DNA of 64,000 bases from Candidatus Babeliales bacterium (GTDB lineage: Bacteria; Babelota; Babeliae; Babelales; Vermiphilaceae): assembly GCA_035944115.1 (NCBI GenBank), contig DASZBJ010000029.1, forward strand, positions 52,918-116,917, read 5' to 3'. Shown in pieces: positions 35,893 through 45,140 of this stretch. How positions within the stretch are numbered: position 1 is the first letter of the stretch; each line of letters opens with the position of its first letter. Under the pieces are notes generated by a model. That model was not told where the DNA came from. It made no database searches and saw nothing but the letters and a program-made list of their open reading frames with translations. A program made the translations under genes and the position numbers.

Positions 35893-37116
35893 TTATGCGT
35901 TTGATTCCAACAACTCATGCATTATCGCAAGAAACCGATCGACCTCTTGCATTGTATTATATGCATGAAAACTGGCCCGTACTGATGCTGCAATACCCAA
36001 CTTTTTTGCCAGTGGCTGTGCACAATGATGCCCCGCACGCACTGCAATCCCACGCTGACTCAAATACGCTGCAACATCATGTGCATGAATGCCATCCACT
36101 ACAAAACTGACCAAATGTCCAATCGATCGTAGCTGGCCGATTGGACCTATAATAGTAATGCGATCGAAAACCTGCAAACCATCAATCAATCGTGCAGACA
36201 AAGACGCTTCATGCTTTTGCAGCACATCAAAATTAATATGCTCATTAATATACGTAATGGCTGCTGCCAGCCCCACTGCTTGAGCAATTGCTGGCGTACC
36301 CGCCTCTAATCGTTGCGACATTGGTAAAAATGTTGCTGTATGCCAATCTGCTTCATACACCATGCCACCACCCACATGATAGGGGGCCATCTGATCATGC
36401 ATTGCTGCAGCAACATAGAGCACGCCAATCCCTGTTGGTCCAAACATTTTGTGTCCCGAAAAGGCCAGAAAATCCGGTTTAAGAAGTTGCACGTCAACCA
36501 ACTGATGCCCAACTGATTGCGCAGCGTCAATCAATACTTTTGCACCAACTGCATGTGCACGAGCAATAATGGCCGCAATATCCTGCTGACTACCAAAAAA
36601 ATTAGATACGTGCGATACTGCAACCAGTTTTGTTTTTTCAGTTATCAAATGTGATAACCCAGTAAGATCTAATGTGTATGTAGTTGTTGATACTGGTATA
36701 TATCGTAACTTCGCTCCCACCTGAGACGCAAGCCTCTGCCAGGTGAGCAAATTGGCATGATGCTCCAGCTCGCTAATTACTATCTCATCACCAGCTTTAA
36801 TATGCGCACGCCCCCATGCATCTGCAACCAAATTGATACTTTCTGTGGTTCCACTCGTAAATACAATGCCTGCTGGAGTGGCCGCATTAATAAAATGAGC
36901 AACGGTCGATCGTGCCGCTTCATACATCATTGTTGCACGCTCACCCAGTGTATGCGTTGATCGCCCGACATTGGCATTATAGGTACTGTAAAAATCAACA
37001 ATCGCATCTATAACGGCCTGTGGTTTTTGCGTTGTTGCTGCATTATCAAAATAAATAAGCGGTTTTTGCTCTACCAACTTACATAAAATAGGAAAATCAG
37101 AACGTATATTTTTCAT
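35893..37116 (-). CDS. sufS: Cysteine desulfurase SufS
   Basis: 407 residues. PLP-dependent class V aminotransferase fold; PLP lysine Lys223 (FSGHKMFGPTG) and active cysteine Cys365 (RAGHHCAQPL), spacing as in SufS. It removes sulfur from cysteine and passes it to the scaffold. It is the last gene of the sufC-sufB-sufD-sufS operon, with a 4-base ATGA overlap with sufD. No SufE is visible; SufU (30649-31032) can act as sulfur acceptor in such systems. Confidence 0.95.
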   Translation of the reverse strand: MKNIRSDFPILCKLVEQKPLIYFDNAATTQKPQAVIDAIVDFYSTYNANVGRSTHTLGERATMMYEAARSTVAHFINAATPAGIVFTSGTTESINLVADAWGRAHIKAGDEIVISELEHHANLLTWQRLASQVGAKLRYIPVSTTTYTLDLTGLSHLITEKTKLVAVSHVSNFFGSQQDIAAIIARAHAVGAKVLIDAAQSVGHQLVDVQLLKPDFLAFSGHKMFGPTGIGVLYVAAAMHDQMAPYHVGGGMVYEADWHTATFLPMSQRLEAGTPAIAQAVGLAAAITYINEHINFDVLQKHEASLSARLIDGLQVFDRITIIGPIGQLRSIGHLVSFVVDGIHAHDVAAYLSQRGIAVRAGHHCAQPLAKKLGIAASVRASFHAYNTMQEVDRFLAIMHELLESNA

Positions 37117-37889
37117 ACAATAGCACCGGTAACGCTAAACTTATCTACTGCAACTTTGTCCATCATACGTGCAATTAATACATCTGCCGTATCGCTGGGC
37201 AGATGCTCAAGGATATCCGCAAGAAAACCTTTTACTAATAACTGTCGAGCCGATTGCATGGATATACCACGAGATTGTAAATATAGTAGATGCTCTCGGT
37301 CTAATTGCCCTATTGCGCTGCCGTGCGCACAACGCACATCATGAGTAAGCACTTCTAAAGCAGGAATCGATTGCGCAGATGCATGATCGCCCATTAATAA
37401 TGTTTTATTTTGCTGATCAGCGTTTGCTCTGTATGCATTTGCTGCAATATGAATCATACCTTCATATATTACTTGAGCTTTTTCAGCGACTATTCCTTTA
37501 AACAGCAAATCGCTCGCCGTTTCTGCCCCCCGATGCTCCTGACGCGTACGAACATGCACTCGCTGCTCATCTGTAAGCAAATATGCACCACGAACGGCTA
37601 CTCGTGCACGCGCCCCTTGTAACATAATGCGTATAGTTTTATCATGTGCTTTCGCTGCTGCCATAACAACAATGTATGTTACTTGTGCATCAGCCTCACA
37701 AATAATAGTAATATCGCTCACTACTGATCCAACAACATCATCATCCTGATCTATAATCACGCAGTGCGCACGTGCACCAACGTGATACTCAACCGAACTA
37801 GATTCTGCATGCGACCCTCGTTCTTGTATAATCAGCTGCTGACCTGGTGCAATAATAACCCGCCGGATCTCATTATGCTGCATGCTCAT
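37113..37889 (-). CDS. sufD: Fe-S assembly protein SufD (short form)
   Basis: 258 residues. The C-terminal half carries SufBD-family signatures: [39 protein letters not shown] and [22 protein letters not shown]. SufD pairs with SufB in the SufBC2D complex that builds clusters. The protein is much shorter than E. coli SufD (423), lacking most of the N-terminal helical part, as in some compact genomes. It overlaps sufB and sufS by four bases each. Confidence 0.9.
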   Translation of the reverse strand: MSMQHNEIRRVIIAPGQQLIIQERGSHAESSSVEYHVGARAHCVIIDQDDDVVGSVVSDITIICEADAQVTYIVVMAAAKAHDKTIRIMLQGARARVAVRGAYLLTDEQRVHVRTRQEHRGAETASDLLFKGIVAEKAQVIYEGMIHIAANAYRANADQQNKTLLMGDHASAQSIPALEVLTHDVRCAHGSAIGQLDREHLLYLQSRGISMQSARQLLVKGFLADILEHLPSDTADVLIARMMDKVAVDKFSVTGAIV

Positions 37890-39232
37890 CCGATTGACCC
37901 TTCCATTTCCATAGCAATCAATCGATTAATTTCAACTGCATATTCCATCGGTAACTCTTTAACAAATGCATCGATAAAACCATTCACAATCATTGCATGC
38001 GCCTGCGCTTGAGACAAACCTCTGCTCATCAAATAAAATACCTGCATCGCATTTATATTGCTTACTGAAGCTTCGTGCCCTACATCAACCTGCTGCTCAC
38101 GCACATCAACCGTGGGGTAGGTATCCGATCGAGAATGGCTATCAAGCAACAACGCTTCACATTGCACCGTAGATTTTGATTGTTTAGCACCTTTAACTAT
38201 TTTCAGTAGGCCACGATAACTCGCGCGTCCACCATTTTTACTAATCGATTTTGAAACAATATTTGATGTGGTACGCGGGGCCAAATGAATCACCTTTCCT
38301 CCCGCATCTTGCTGCTGTCCTTTACCGGCAACGGCAATAGAAATTATCTGTCCTTTTGCACCCGGCTCTTTTAAAATAATCGCCGGATATTTCATCGTCA
38401 CCTTGCTGCCGAAGTTGCCATCAATCCATTCAACGGTCGAATTTTTATAGGCAATGGCACGCTTGGTGACCAAGTTGTATACATTTTGAGACCAATTTTG
38501 AATCGTGGTATATCGAATATGTGAACCCGCTAGCGCACACAATTCCACCACCGCACTATGCAAAGAATTTTTTCGATAGAGTGGCGCACTGCACCCTTCC
38601 ACATACTGCACAAAACTATCCGGTTCTGCGATGATCAATGTTCGTTCAAACTGCCCCATACTCGCCGCATTAATCCTAAAATAAGCCTGTAATGGCATAT
38701 CAATACGCACTCCTTTGGGTACATACACAAAACTACCGCCACTCCATACCGCTGAATTTAACGCAGCAAATTTATTATCATGCGCAGGAATCACGGTTGC
38801 AAAATATTTCTTAAATAATTCAGGATAATCACGCAGTCCGGTAGACATGTCAGTAAATATGACCCCTTGGTCTGCCCACTGTTTTTTTAAACTTTTGTAT
38901 ACCAACTCTGACTCAAACTGCGCACCTACCCCTGCCAAAAATTGCTGTTCTGCTTGCGGAATTCCCAACGCGTCAAATGTTGTCTTAATATCATCTGGCA
39001 CATCTGCCCAAGAGGTCGCAGTTTTTTCAAACGGCTTTAAATAATAAAAAATATCATAGGGATCAAGTTGACTCAGATCAGCTCCCCAGGTTGGCATCGG
39101 CATTTTTTCAAACAGCGCCAACCCCTTAAGGCGGTAATCCGTCATCCAACCAGGCTCATTCTTTTTTTCTGAAATTTCAGTAACAATACGTTGATTTAAG
39201 CCTTTTTCTGCATGGCAAGAATAGTTATCCAT
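37886..39232 (-). CDS. sufB: Fe-S cluster assembly protein SufB
   Basis: 448 residues. SufB signatures: [13 protein letters not shown] near the start, [37 protein letters not shown], and [26 protein letters not shown]. SufB forms the cluster scaffold of SufBC2D. ATG at 39232 begins one base after the sufC stop, which fits tight coupling; an alternative in-frame start at 39265 would overlap sufC. Confidence 0.95.
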   Translation of the reverse strand: MDNYSCHAEKGLNQRIVTEISEKKNEPGWMTDYRLKGLALFEKMPMPTWGADLSQLDPYDIFYYLKPFEKTATSWADVPDDIKTTFDALGIPQAEQQFLAGVGAQFESELVYKSLKKQWADQGVIFTDMSTGLRDYPELFKKYFATVIPAHDNKFAALNSAVWSGGSFVYVPKGVRIDMPLQAYFRINAASMGQFERTLIIAEPDSFVQYVEGCSAPLYRKNSLHSAVVELCALAGSHIRYTTIQNWSQNVYNLVTKRAIAYKNSTVEWIDGNFGSKVTMKYPAIILKEPGAKGQIISIAVAGKGQQQDAGGKVIHLAPRTTSNIVSKSISKNGGRASYRGLLKIVKGAKQSKSTVQCEALLLDSHSRSDTYPTVDVREQQVDVGHEASVSNINAMQVFYLMSRGLSQAQAHAMIVNGFIDAFVKELPMEYAVEINRLIAMEMEGSIG

Positions 39233-39233
39233 A

Positions 39234-39965
39234 TTATTTAAACCCAACATATCCAGCATGTTCAATAGAACGAGCTAAGTGAGCATCACCTGACCGAGCT
39301 ATAACCCCATCTATCATCACATGCACAGAATCCGGGATAACATAATCAAGAATCCGCTGATAATGGGTAATGCAGATCACACTCATTGCCGGTTGCTCTG
39401 TTTTTAACCGATTGATACAGGCAGCAACGAGCTTTAACGCATCAATATCAAGACCTGAATCGATCTCATCGAGAATAATCAATTTTGGTTTTAAAATAAG
39501 CATTTGAGCCATTTCTAGCCGTTTTTTTTCTCCACCAGAAAACCCCTCGTGAATAGCTCGATCGGCAAAAGAAGGCGCAAGCCCTACCGATGTAAGCGCA
39601 TCCGCTAACACATCTTGAAACTCTTTAATAGAACAATCTTTACCGGCCACGGCACGATGTGCCTCTTTTAACAAAGAAAAAACCGTAACACCGGGCACGG
39701 CATACGGCTGCTGAAATGATAAAAAAATGCCAGCTTGCGCTCGCTTATCAACAGAAAGCTCTGTTAATACCTGACCGCAAAATTGTATTGATCCTTGTAA
39801 AACGGTATATAATGGATGCCCCATAAGGGTGTATGCAAGACTACTTTTTCCAGAGCCATTTGGTCCCATAATCGCATGAATAGACCCCGGATTGACCGTT
39901 AAATCTACCCCTTTTAAAATCACCGTATCATCGACTGACACTTGGAGACCAGAAATAATTAACAT
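39234..39965 (-). CDS. sufC: Fe-S assembly ATPase SufC
   Basis: 243 residues. ABC ATPase: Walker [11 protein letters not shown]-loop [10 protein letters not shown], signature [11 protein letters not shown], Walker [13 protein letters not shown]. SufC drives conformational change in SufBC2D. It is the first gene of the operon. ATG at 39965 has AGGTGG five bases upstream; ATG at 39980 has none. Confidence 0.95.
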   Translation of the reverse strand: MLIISGLQVSVDDTVILKGVDLTVNPGSIHAIMGPNGSGKSSLAYTLMGHPLYTVLQGSIQFCGQVLTELSVDKRAQAGIFLSFQQPYAVPGVTVFSLLKEAHRAVAGKDCSIKEFQDVLADALTSVGLAPSFADRAIHEGFSGGEKKRLEMAQMLILKPKLIILDEIDSGLDIDALKLVAACINRLKTEQPAMSVICITHYQRILDYVIPDSVHVMIDGVIARSGDAHLARSIEHAGYVGFK

Positions 39966-40078
39966 AGGGACCACCTGCATTTATATACGAAAGCTATTAT
40001 GCTTTTTAGTATAACAAAGCCCTGCAATCACGCAATTATAGCCGAATATTAGCTATATTTAACTGTATTGCACCACCC

Positions 40079-40519
40079 TTATGCATCAACAAATCGCAAT
40101 AAATCCTGAAGGTCAACGTCCCATTTTTGAGCGCCGTCACCACGTTTTGAAATCAAAGAATAACAAGTCTGCGGAGTAAAAGGCCTATCTTTATAGACTT
40201 TTTTAAAATATGAACTGAGGATAATAGCATCTTTCATATAAATTTCACCTCCCACGTTATATATCATCCATAACTTTGCCCATGGTTGCATTTCAGGACC
40301 GGGGCCTTGAACCATCATCACCAAACATGATGTATCATATGTTTTCAGACGCTCAATACCCTCTTTCCATTGCTCTTCATATTGTTCGATACTCCAAAAA
40401 TCTAATGGCATACGAAATGTTTCTTTAAATGAACCTATCTGAATTTCACCTAAACAATATTTAACGCCTTCGGAATCTAGTGGCGTTCGGTCCAGTACAT
40501 GTATTAAAAATTTTTTCAT
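40079..40519 (-). CDS. CdiI-like immunity protein, orphan
   Basis: 146 residues, cytoplasmic. The stretch MPLDFWSIEQYEEQWKEGI, then TYDTSCLVMMVQ and RPFTPQTCYSLI, matches a family annotated as contact-dependent-growth-inhibition immunity proteins, from memory. There is no toxin gene beside it: sufC lies upstream and the AAA-ATPase copy B downstream (40558-42138, same strand). It may protect against a toxin encoded elsewhere or by neighbours. The CdiI assignment is by motif recall. Confidence 0.6.
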   Translation of the reverse strand: MKKFLIHVLDRTPLDSEGVKYCLGEIQIGSFKETFRMPLDFWSIEQYEEQWKEGIERLKTYDTSCLVMMVQGPGPEMQPWAKLWMIYNVGGEIYMKDAIILSSYFKKVYKDRPFTPQTCYSLISKRGDGAQKWDVDLQDLLRFVDA

Positions 40520-40557
40520 AGATTCTAATCTCTCATTAATGTTGCAAGCTTTTCATT

Positions 40558-42138
40558 TTATAAAGCTTGTTGAGCCCACTCAAACTCTACGTTTTTATCT
40601 TTAAAATTAATGGTAATACCAACCAAAACAATCTCTTTATTTTTGTGCATATACTTTTCATGGTATTTCTTTTTAATAATTTGATTGAGAGCTTGCTGCG
40701 CTGAACTATCATATTTAAATTCAAAAACAAAAATTGCATCTGCTGTTTCGAGTACAAGATCAGCTTTGCCGTGGCTGGAAGCAACCTCTGATCGTGGTCG
40801 CATGCCTATCAAATCAAACATAAAATGAATAAGCGAGTGGTAATAACTTTCTCGTGGAATATGTAAATTATAGGGAATGCCTGCAAAAAGGATTTTAACT
40901 GCATTGCAAAAGGTTGCAAAATCTTTGTTTAGTAAAGCTCTGCGCATACGTACAAGTTCCATTTCTAAGGTATCGGGTGTAGCATATGCAAATGCCTGTA
41001 CAAGATAATCTTTAAAAGACTCTCGCACTTCTTCATTCGGATAATCTAAGGTGAAAACGTTATCCGAAGAGTCATAATCAGCAATCGTTAGATAACCGGT
41101 TTGTAAAAGAAGGGCATAGAGTGGAATATTATGAATATCAATAGACTCGAACCCCTTCATCGACATTTTGATTGGCTCATTGATTTCAAGATGTATCCCT
41201 TTTTGGCGTAATAGAGCTATCAGGAAACCGGGTGATCCGGTGCTAAACCAATAATTAGCAAATCGTTTATTGTCCAAGCATGTGGTAACCGACAGAGGGT
41301 TATACATAAGAGACTTTTGCATATCTTGTGAAAATCGGTATCCATCGTACCAGTTTTTTAGATTTTTTATGGTTTCTAACTTTGTTTTGCCAGCATGTTG
41401 CGCAAGACTATCTATTTGAGAAGAATAATAGGTAATTAGTTCTTCCTCAGTATACCCGAAAAGCTCTGCGGCAATAGGATCAAAAGAAAGCTCTGTAAGG
41501 TTATTTAAACCAGAAAACAATGATGTTTTAGCAAATTTACTAACGCCAGTTATAAAAATAGCACGCCAATATTGTTCGAGTGATTTTACAGTCGTATAAA
41601 AATTACCGAGTATTTTTCTATTGTCTTCAGCGATCGTAAGATTATCAATATGATCAACAATCGGCTTATCATATTCATCGATGAGCAAGACTATAGGATC
41701 ATGTTGTTTTAAATTTTGAACAAGTTGTTTAAGCATATTTGCTGGAGTGGATCCTGTTAATGGTTCAATACCATGATCTACCGCAATTTGCTGCAAAGCA
41801 AAGCACAAACTTTGTTCCAATTGTTCTGGGGTTCTGTTCGTAATACCACCAAAATCTAAATGGATAACAGGATGTGCTATCCAATCATAATTACCATTTT
41901 TGCCGATCCAATATTCATTGAATAATTCTTTTTTGCCTGAAAAAATAGCTTTGAGCGTAGAAATAAAAAGGGATTTTCCAAAACGGCGAGGACGAGATAC
42001 GAAATAAAAGTGTTTTTTGTTAGACGCGGTTATGAGTTCATGTATGATTTTGGTTTTATCAACATATATGCGATTTTCTTTAACGAAATCCTCAAATATG
42101 CTGTAATGAATTCCCATACGTTTTGGTTGATTAATCAT
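40558..42138 (-). CDS. AAA-ATPase-like / PD-(D/E)XK nuclease-domain protein, copy B
   Basis: 526 residues. Same architecture as the protein at 17645-19231: IYVDKTKIIHEL, Walker A-like SRPRRFGKSLFISTL, Walker B IVLLIDEYDKPI, FITGVSKFAKTSLF and a C-terminal GKADLVLET...IFVFEFKYD nuclease-like motif. The two differ mainly in the segment after the Walker A region (residues ~105-145) and near the end. The 62 bases upstream are conserved between the copies. Confidence 0.9.
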   Translation of the reverse strand: MINQPKRMGIHYSIFEDFVKENRIYVDKTKIIHELITASNKKHFYFVSRPRRFGKSLFISTLKAIFSGKKELFNEYWIGKNGNYDWIAHPVIHLDFGGITNRTPEQLEQSLCFALQQIAVDHGIEPLTGSTPANMLKQLVQNLKQHDPIVLLIDEYDKPIVDHIDNLTIAEDNRKILGNFYTTVKSLEQYWRAIFITGVSKFAKTSLFSGLNNLTELSFDPIAAELFGYTEEELITYYSSQIDSLAQHAGKTKLETIKNLKNWYDGYRFSQDMQKSLMYNPLSVTTCLDNKRFANYWFSTGSPGFLIALLRQKGIHLEINEPIKMSMKGFESIDIHNIPLYALLLQTGYLTIADYDSSDNVFTLDYPNEEVRESFKDYLVQAFAYATPDTLEMELVRMRRALLNKDFATFCNAVKILFAGIPYNLHIPRESYYHSLIHFMFDLIGMRPRSEVASSHGKADLVLETADAIFVFEFKYDSSAQQALNQIIKKKYHEKYMHKNKEIVLVGITINFKDKNVEFEWAQQAL

Positions 42139-42200
42139 AACAAACGACCTTTGCTTATATACTAGATCTTTACTATCTCTTAATTAGTCTATCAATCGTT
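42139..42200 (-). promoter_or_regulatory. Conserved 5' leader of AAA-ATPase copy B
   Basis: Minus-strand sequence beginning AACGATTGATAGACTAATTA and ending TATAAGCAAAGGTCG plus a few bases before the ATG. Matches the leader at 17584-17644. AAAGG is the likely ribosome site. Confidence 0.7.
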
Positions 42201-42273
42201 CGTCTTTTTGCTACGCCCCTCATTGTGTGGGGTTTTCATCTTGGGCATACGAAAGCTACTTCAGCTATTGCTG

Positions 42274-42735
42274 CTATTTATATTTGTAGACATCTTTAAG
42301 CTCCCGGCTCGCCTGACGATCAATATCTCGTTCTTTGATCGCCTGCTTTTTACCCGCAGCTTTTTTAGATTTACACAGACCAAGTTCAACTTTTACCAAA
42401 TTTTTATCATTCAGGTACATTTGCAGCGGGACAATGGTTATCCCCTTGATCGATATATCACCGATCATTTTATTAAGCTGACGCCTGCTGAGCAGTAACT
42501 TACGACTTCGTAGCGCCTGTTCTTTGTCTTTCATATACGCTTGCGCATACAAAGAAACATTACAGTTAATAAGAAACAACTCGCCATTTTTTACGGTTGC
42601 AAAGGCACCAATCAAGGAAACCTGGCCCGCACGGATCGACTTAACCTCATCACCGGTAAGAACAAGACCCGCTTCGATTTTATCTAAAATCTCATACTCA
42701 AAAAATGCTTTTTTATTTCGTGCAATTAGTTTCAT
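42274..42735 (-). CDS. smpB: SsrA-binding protein
   Basis: 153 residues. SmpB signatures: MKLIARNKKAFFEYEI, GLVLTGDEVKSIRAGQVSL, ELFLINCNVSLY and the basic tail with KKQAIKERDIDRQASRELK. It escorts tmRNA to stalled ribosomes for trans-translation. ATG at 42735 is chosen because it begins the conserved region; the frame continues seven codons up to 42756, next to the interspersed repeat. The tmRNA gene was not seen in the window. Confidence 0.95.
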   Translation of the reverse strand: MKLIARNKKAFFEYEILDKIEAGLVLTGDEVKSIRAGQVSLIGAFATVKNGELFLINCNVSLYAQAYMKDKEQALRSRKLLLSRRQLNKMIGDISIKGITIVPLQMYLNDKNLVKVELGLCKSKKAAGKKQAIKERDIDRQASRELKDVYKYK

Positions 42736-42760
42736 ATCGTCTAAGTATTCCCTCATTCAT

Positions 42761-42802
42761 CTGGATCGCCACGCACGCCAATGGCGGCTCGCGAAGACGA
42801 TC
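42761..42802. repeat. Single-arm copy of the interspersed repeat seen at 1111-1255
   Basis: On the minus strand: CGTCTTCGCGAGC, a short hairpin CGCCATTGGCG, then GCGTGGCGATCCAG. The two outer blocks correspond to CGTCGTTGCGAGC and GCGTGGCAATCCAG of the first element. It lies between the DUF2062 gene and smpB and abuts the smpB 5' region. Confidence 0.6.
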
Positions 42803-42815
42803 GTAGGTTTATTCT

Positions 42816-43295
42816 TTAGTTGTAAGAACCATGATGCGCAATAATTAATCTGGTAAAAACATAACGCATCACTGGGTATAGAATAACACCTATGGCTATA
42901 CCAAGCAAATTAGTGCCGATAAAAAACGACCAGAATGAAATTCCTGAGACCCCTACATACTGAGTCAATGGCTCATTGATCCAGCTCATCCATGAAGGAT
43001 TCTGTTCAAACATAGTGGTTCCAAAGAGGTACATGCAAAAATTATTTCCAAAGAAATTTCCAGCGCTATAAAGGGGCACCATCGTCCAAGGATTATTAAT
43101 CAGCAACCGGCTTCCCAGCAATGCCACAATGTTAAGGCCAAAAAGCCATGCTACAAAAAAGGTAATGACGGTATGCAAACCAATAAAAGGTGAAAAGGCA
43201 ATATATACCCCAACACAAAAAGAAATAGCAAGACGATGACTCGATCGCTCTTGCTGAACCATTTCCGTACATTTTTTTTGCAACCAATTAATCAC
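42816..43295 (-). CDS. DUF2062-family membrane protein
   Basis: 159 residues. Typical DUF2062 pattern: SSHRLAISFCVGVYIAFSPF followed by LHTVITFFVAWLFGLNIVA and NNPWTMVPLYSAGNFFG, with about three membrane helices. Function unknown; family members are found near envelope or glycosyltransferase genes. The GTG at 43295 is chosen because AAAGGGG lies five bases upstream; the frame is open to 43325 but without a better site. Confidence 0.78.
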   Translation of the reverse strand: MINWLQKKCTEMVQQERSSHRLAISFCVGVYIAFSPFIGLHTVITFFVAWLFGLNIVALLGSRLLINNPWTMVPLYSAGNFFGNNFCMYLFGTTMFEQNPSWMSWINEPLTQYVGVSGISFWSFFIGTNLLGIAIGVILYPVMRYVFTRLIIAHHGSYN

Positions 43296-43407
43296 AATAT
43301 CCCCTTTGTACATTGCATGTAACACTCTATTTGTAACTCTCAGATATTTCAGGTATTGTATACTTGAAAGTATAGTTACAACATAAAGATTTTACCAAGG
43401 ATACACA

Positions 43408-44112
43408 ATGAATACAAAATTATTAAGAAGCATGATCCTATTAAATCTCATTATTACATATACTCACAGCATAGCAATAGCTATTGATAATCCCACCATG
43501 CTCTCTATTGCTATTCAATTCCCCAAAACCTTAAAAAAAACTCCCGACGTGTACGCATGCAAATTAGGCTGTCGCATCGAGCTAGACAACGATAAAAACG
43601 GCAACAAGATTTCATTTAATTTTTTAGAAAATAGAGATAAAGCACATTTTTGGCTCCTTATAATCTCTGAAGTGCCAGAGTTTAAAATGGTATCATCCGG
43701 CACCGTTGATTATCTCAGAGTCGAACCAACCCAAAACTACAAATTCTACTCATTATCACTAGAACTCAAAACACCCTCAAACCGCTCTAATCGAATTCAG
43801 CAACCTGAATATACTTGGATTATCAATGAATGTGAGATCCCTGACAAACAGGGACGCCTACCTGAAGACACGCTCATTATTGCCTATAATCCACACTTTG
43901 TAGATCACCTTGCGGGCGGTTCTTCTACTGAACTTCCTACCATCTTTATCAGAAATGATATTTTAATCCTTAATGGAACCGAAGATCAATTCTATGAAAA
44001 ATCTATAGAGATCCTGCTCTCGTCGATCGATTACAATGCAATTCACGCAACGATCGAAAAAGAAGTACGGTATGATTTAAACAGCAAAATAGTAAGAACG
44101 GTAACAACATAA
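43408..44112 (+). CDS. Exported protein of unknown function upstream of tsaD
   Basis: 234 residues. Signal peptide (LLRSMILLNLIITYTHSIAIAI), then a beta-rich mature region (FWLLIISEVPEFKMVSSGTVDYLRV, YKFYSLSLELK, EYTWIINECEI) ending in a helical tail. No family recognised. AAGGAT precedes the ATG. Its stop is five bases before the tsaD start, so the two genes are probably cotranscribed. A functional link is not implied. Confidence 0.65.
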   Translation: MNTKLLRSMILLNLIITYTHSIAIAIDNPTMLSIAIQFPKTLKKTPDVYACKLGCRIELDNDKNGNKISFNFLENRDKAHFWLLIISEVPEFKMVSSGTVDYLRVEPTQNYKFYSLSLELKTPSNRSNRIQQPEYTWIINECEIPDKQGRLPEDTLIIAYNPHFVDHLAGGSSTELPTIFIRNDILILNGTEDQFYEKSIEILLSSIDYNAIHATIEKEVRYDLNSKIVRTVTT

Positions 44113-44117
44113 CGCAT

Positions 44118-45140
44118 ATGAATTACACCATTTTGGCCATTGAAAGCTCCTGTGATGAAACAGCTGCAGCAGTATACTCCAGCACTCACGGCATGCTTTC
44201 AAACCATTTATACTCACAAGCTTTTCTACACACACCATTTGGTGGGGTTCTTCCAGAAGTCGCCTCTCGATCTCATTTAGAAAAAATGCCGATCATCATA
44301 CAACAAGCACTTGATACCGCAGGCTGTACACTGAATGATATTGACGTGATAGCAGTCACGCACAAGCCAGGACTCGCTGGATCGTTGCTTGTTGGAGTCT
44401 GTTTTGCAAAATCTCTCGCATGGGCAACTAATAAAAAATTAATCGGCGTCAACCACTTAGAAGGTCACGCATTTTCAGCACAGATTGAAAACGATATCCC
44501 CTTTCCTTACCTATGCATTACCGCATCCGGGGGGCACACTTCGCTCTATTTAGTGCATGATTTTGGCGTATATGATGTCTTAGGGCAAACCGTTGATGAT
44601 GCAGCAGGTGAAGCTTTTGATAAAATAGCAAAACTCATTAATCTCGGATACCCTGGCGGACCAATTATAGAACAGTATGCGGCTGCAGTAGATTTTCAAG
44701 ATTTTTTTTCATATCCGCGCACCAAAAAATCCTCATTCGATTTTAGCTTTTCTGGGCTAAAAACTGCAGTGCTGTATGATTTGGTAAAAAGAAATGCCTA
44801 TATTTTAGAAACTAAACAATTCACACAAGCATCAAACATCCTCTTACAACAGCAGGTCGCAAGCTCACTACTCGTTTGCATCTCCGATATTTTCATAGAT
44901 AAAATCACCTACGCACTCAAACAATTTCCACAAGTAAAAGCTGTTGCGTTTGTTGGTGGTGTTGCATGTAATAAGTTTATCAAAAGAAAATTGCAGGCAT
45001 TATGCCTGCAAAAAAATATTCCATTCTTTGCACCATCACCGCAATATTGCACTGATAATGCTGGAATGATCGCCTTCGTTGGCCATTATAAAGCCCACAA
45101 AGGCGAATTTTCTGATCTGTCTTTAGATATTTTACGCTGA
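44118..45140 (+). CDS. tsaD: tRNA N6-threonylcarbamoyladenosine transferase
   Basis: 340 residues. Kae1/TsaD motifs: [13 protein letters not shown] at the start, metal-binding His113 and His117 ([10 protein letters not shown]), [27 protein letters not shown] and [12 protein letters not shown] at the end. It transfers threonylcarbamoyl to A37 of ANN-reading tRNAs, working with TsaB and TsaE, which are not in the window. The 3' end overlaps the convergent rho gene by nine bases. Confidence 0.96.
   Translation: MNYTILAIESSCDETAAAVYSSTHGMLSNHLYSQAFLHTPFGGVLPEVASRSHLEKMPIIIQQALDTAGCTLNDIDVIAVTHKPGLAGSLLVGVCFAKSLAWATNKKLIGVNHLEGHAFSAQIENDIPFPYLCITASGGHTSLYLVHDFGVYDVLGQTVDDAAGEAFDKIAKLINLGYPGGPIIEQYAAAVDFQDFFSYPRTKKSSFDFSFSGLKTAVLYDLVKRNAYILETKQFTQASNILLQQQVASSLLVCISDIFIDKITYALKQFPQVKAVAFVGGVACNKFIKRKLQALCLQKNIPFFAPSPQYCTDNAGMIAFVGHYKAHKGEFSDLSLDILR

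Noticed and set aside
42208..42498. 96-codon plus-strand frame beside the conserved leader
   Set aside because: Overlaps the smpB coding strand; SmpB motifs are unambiguous on the minus strand.
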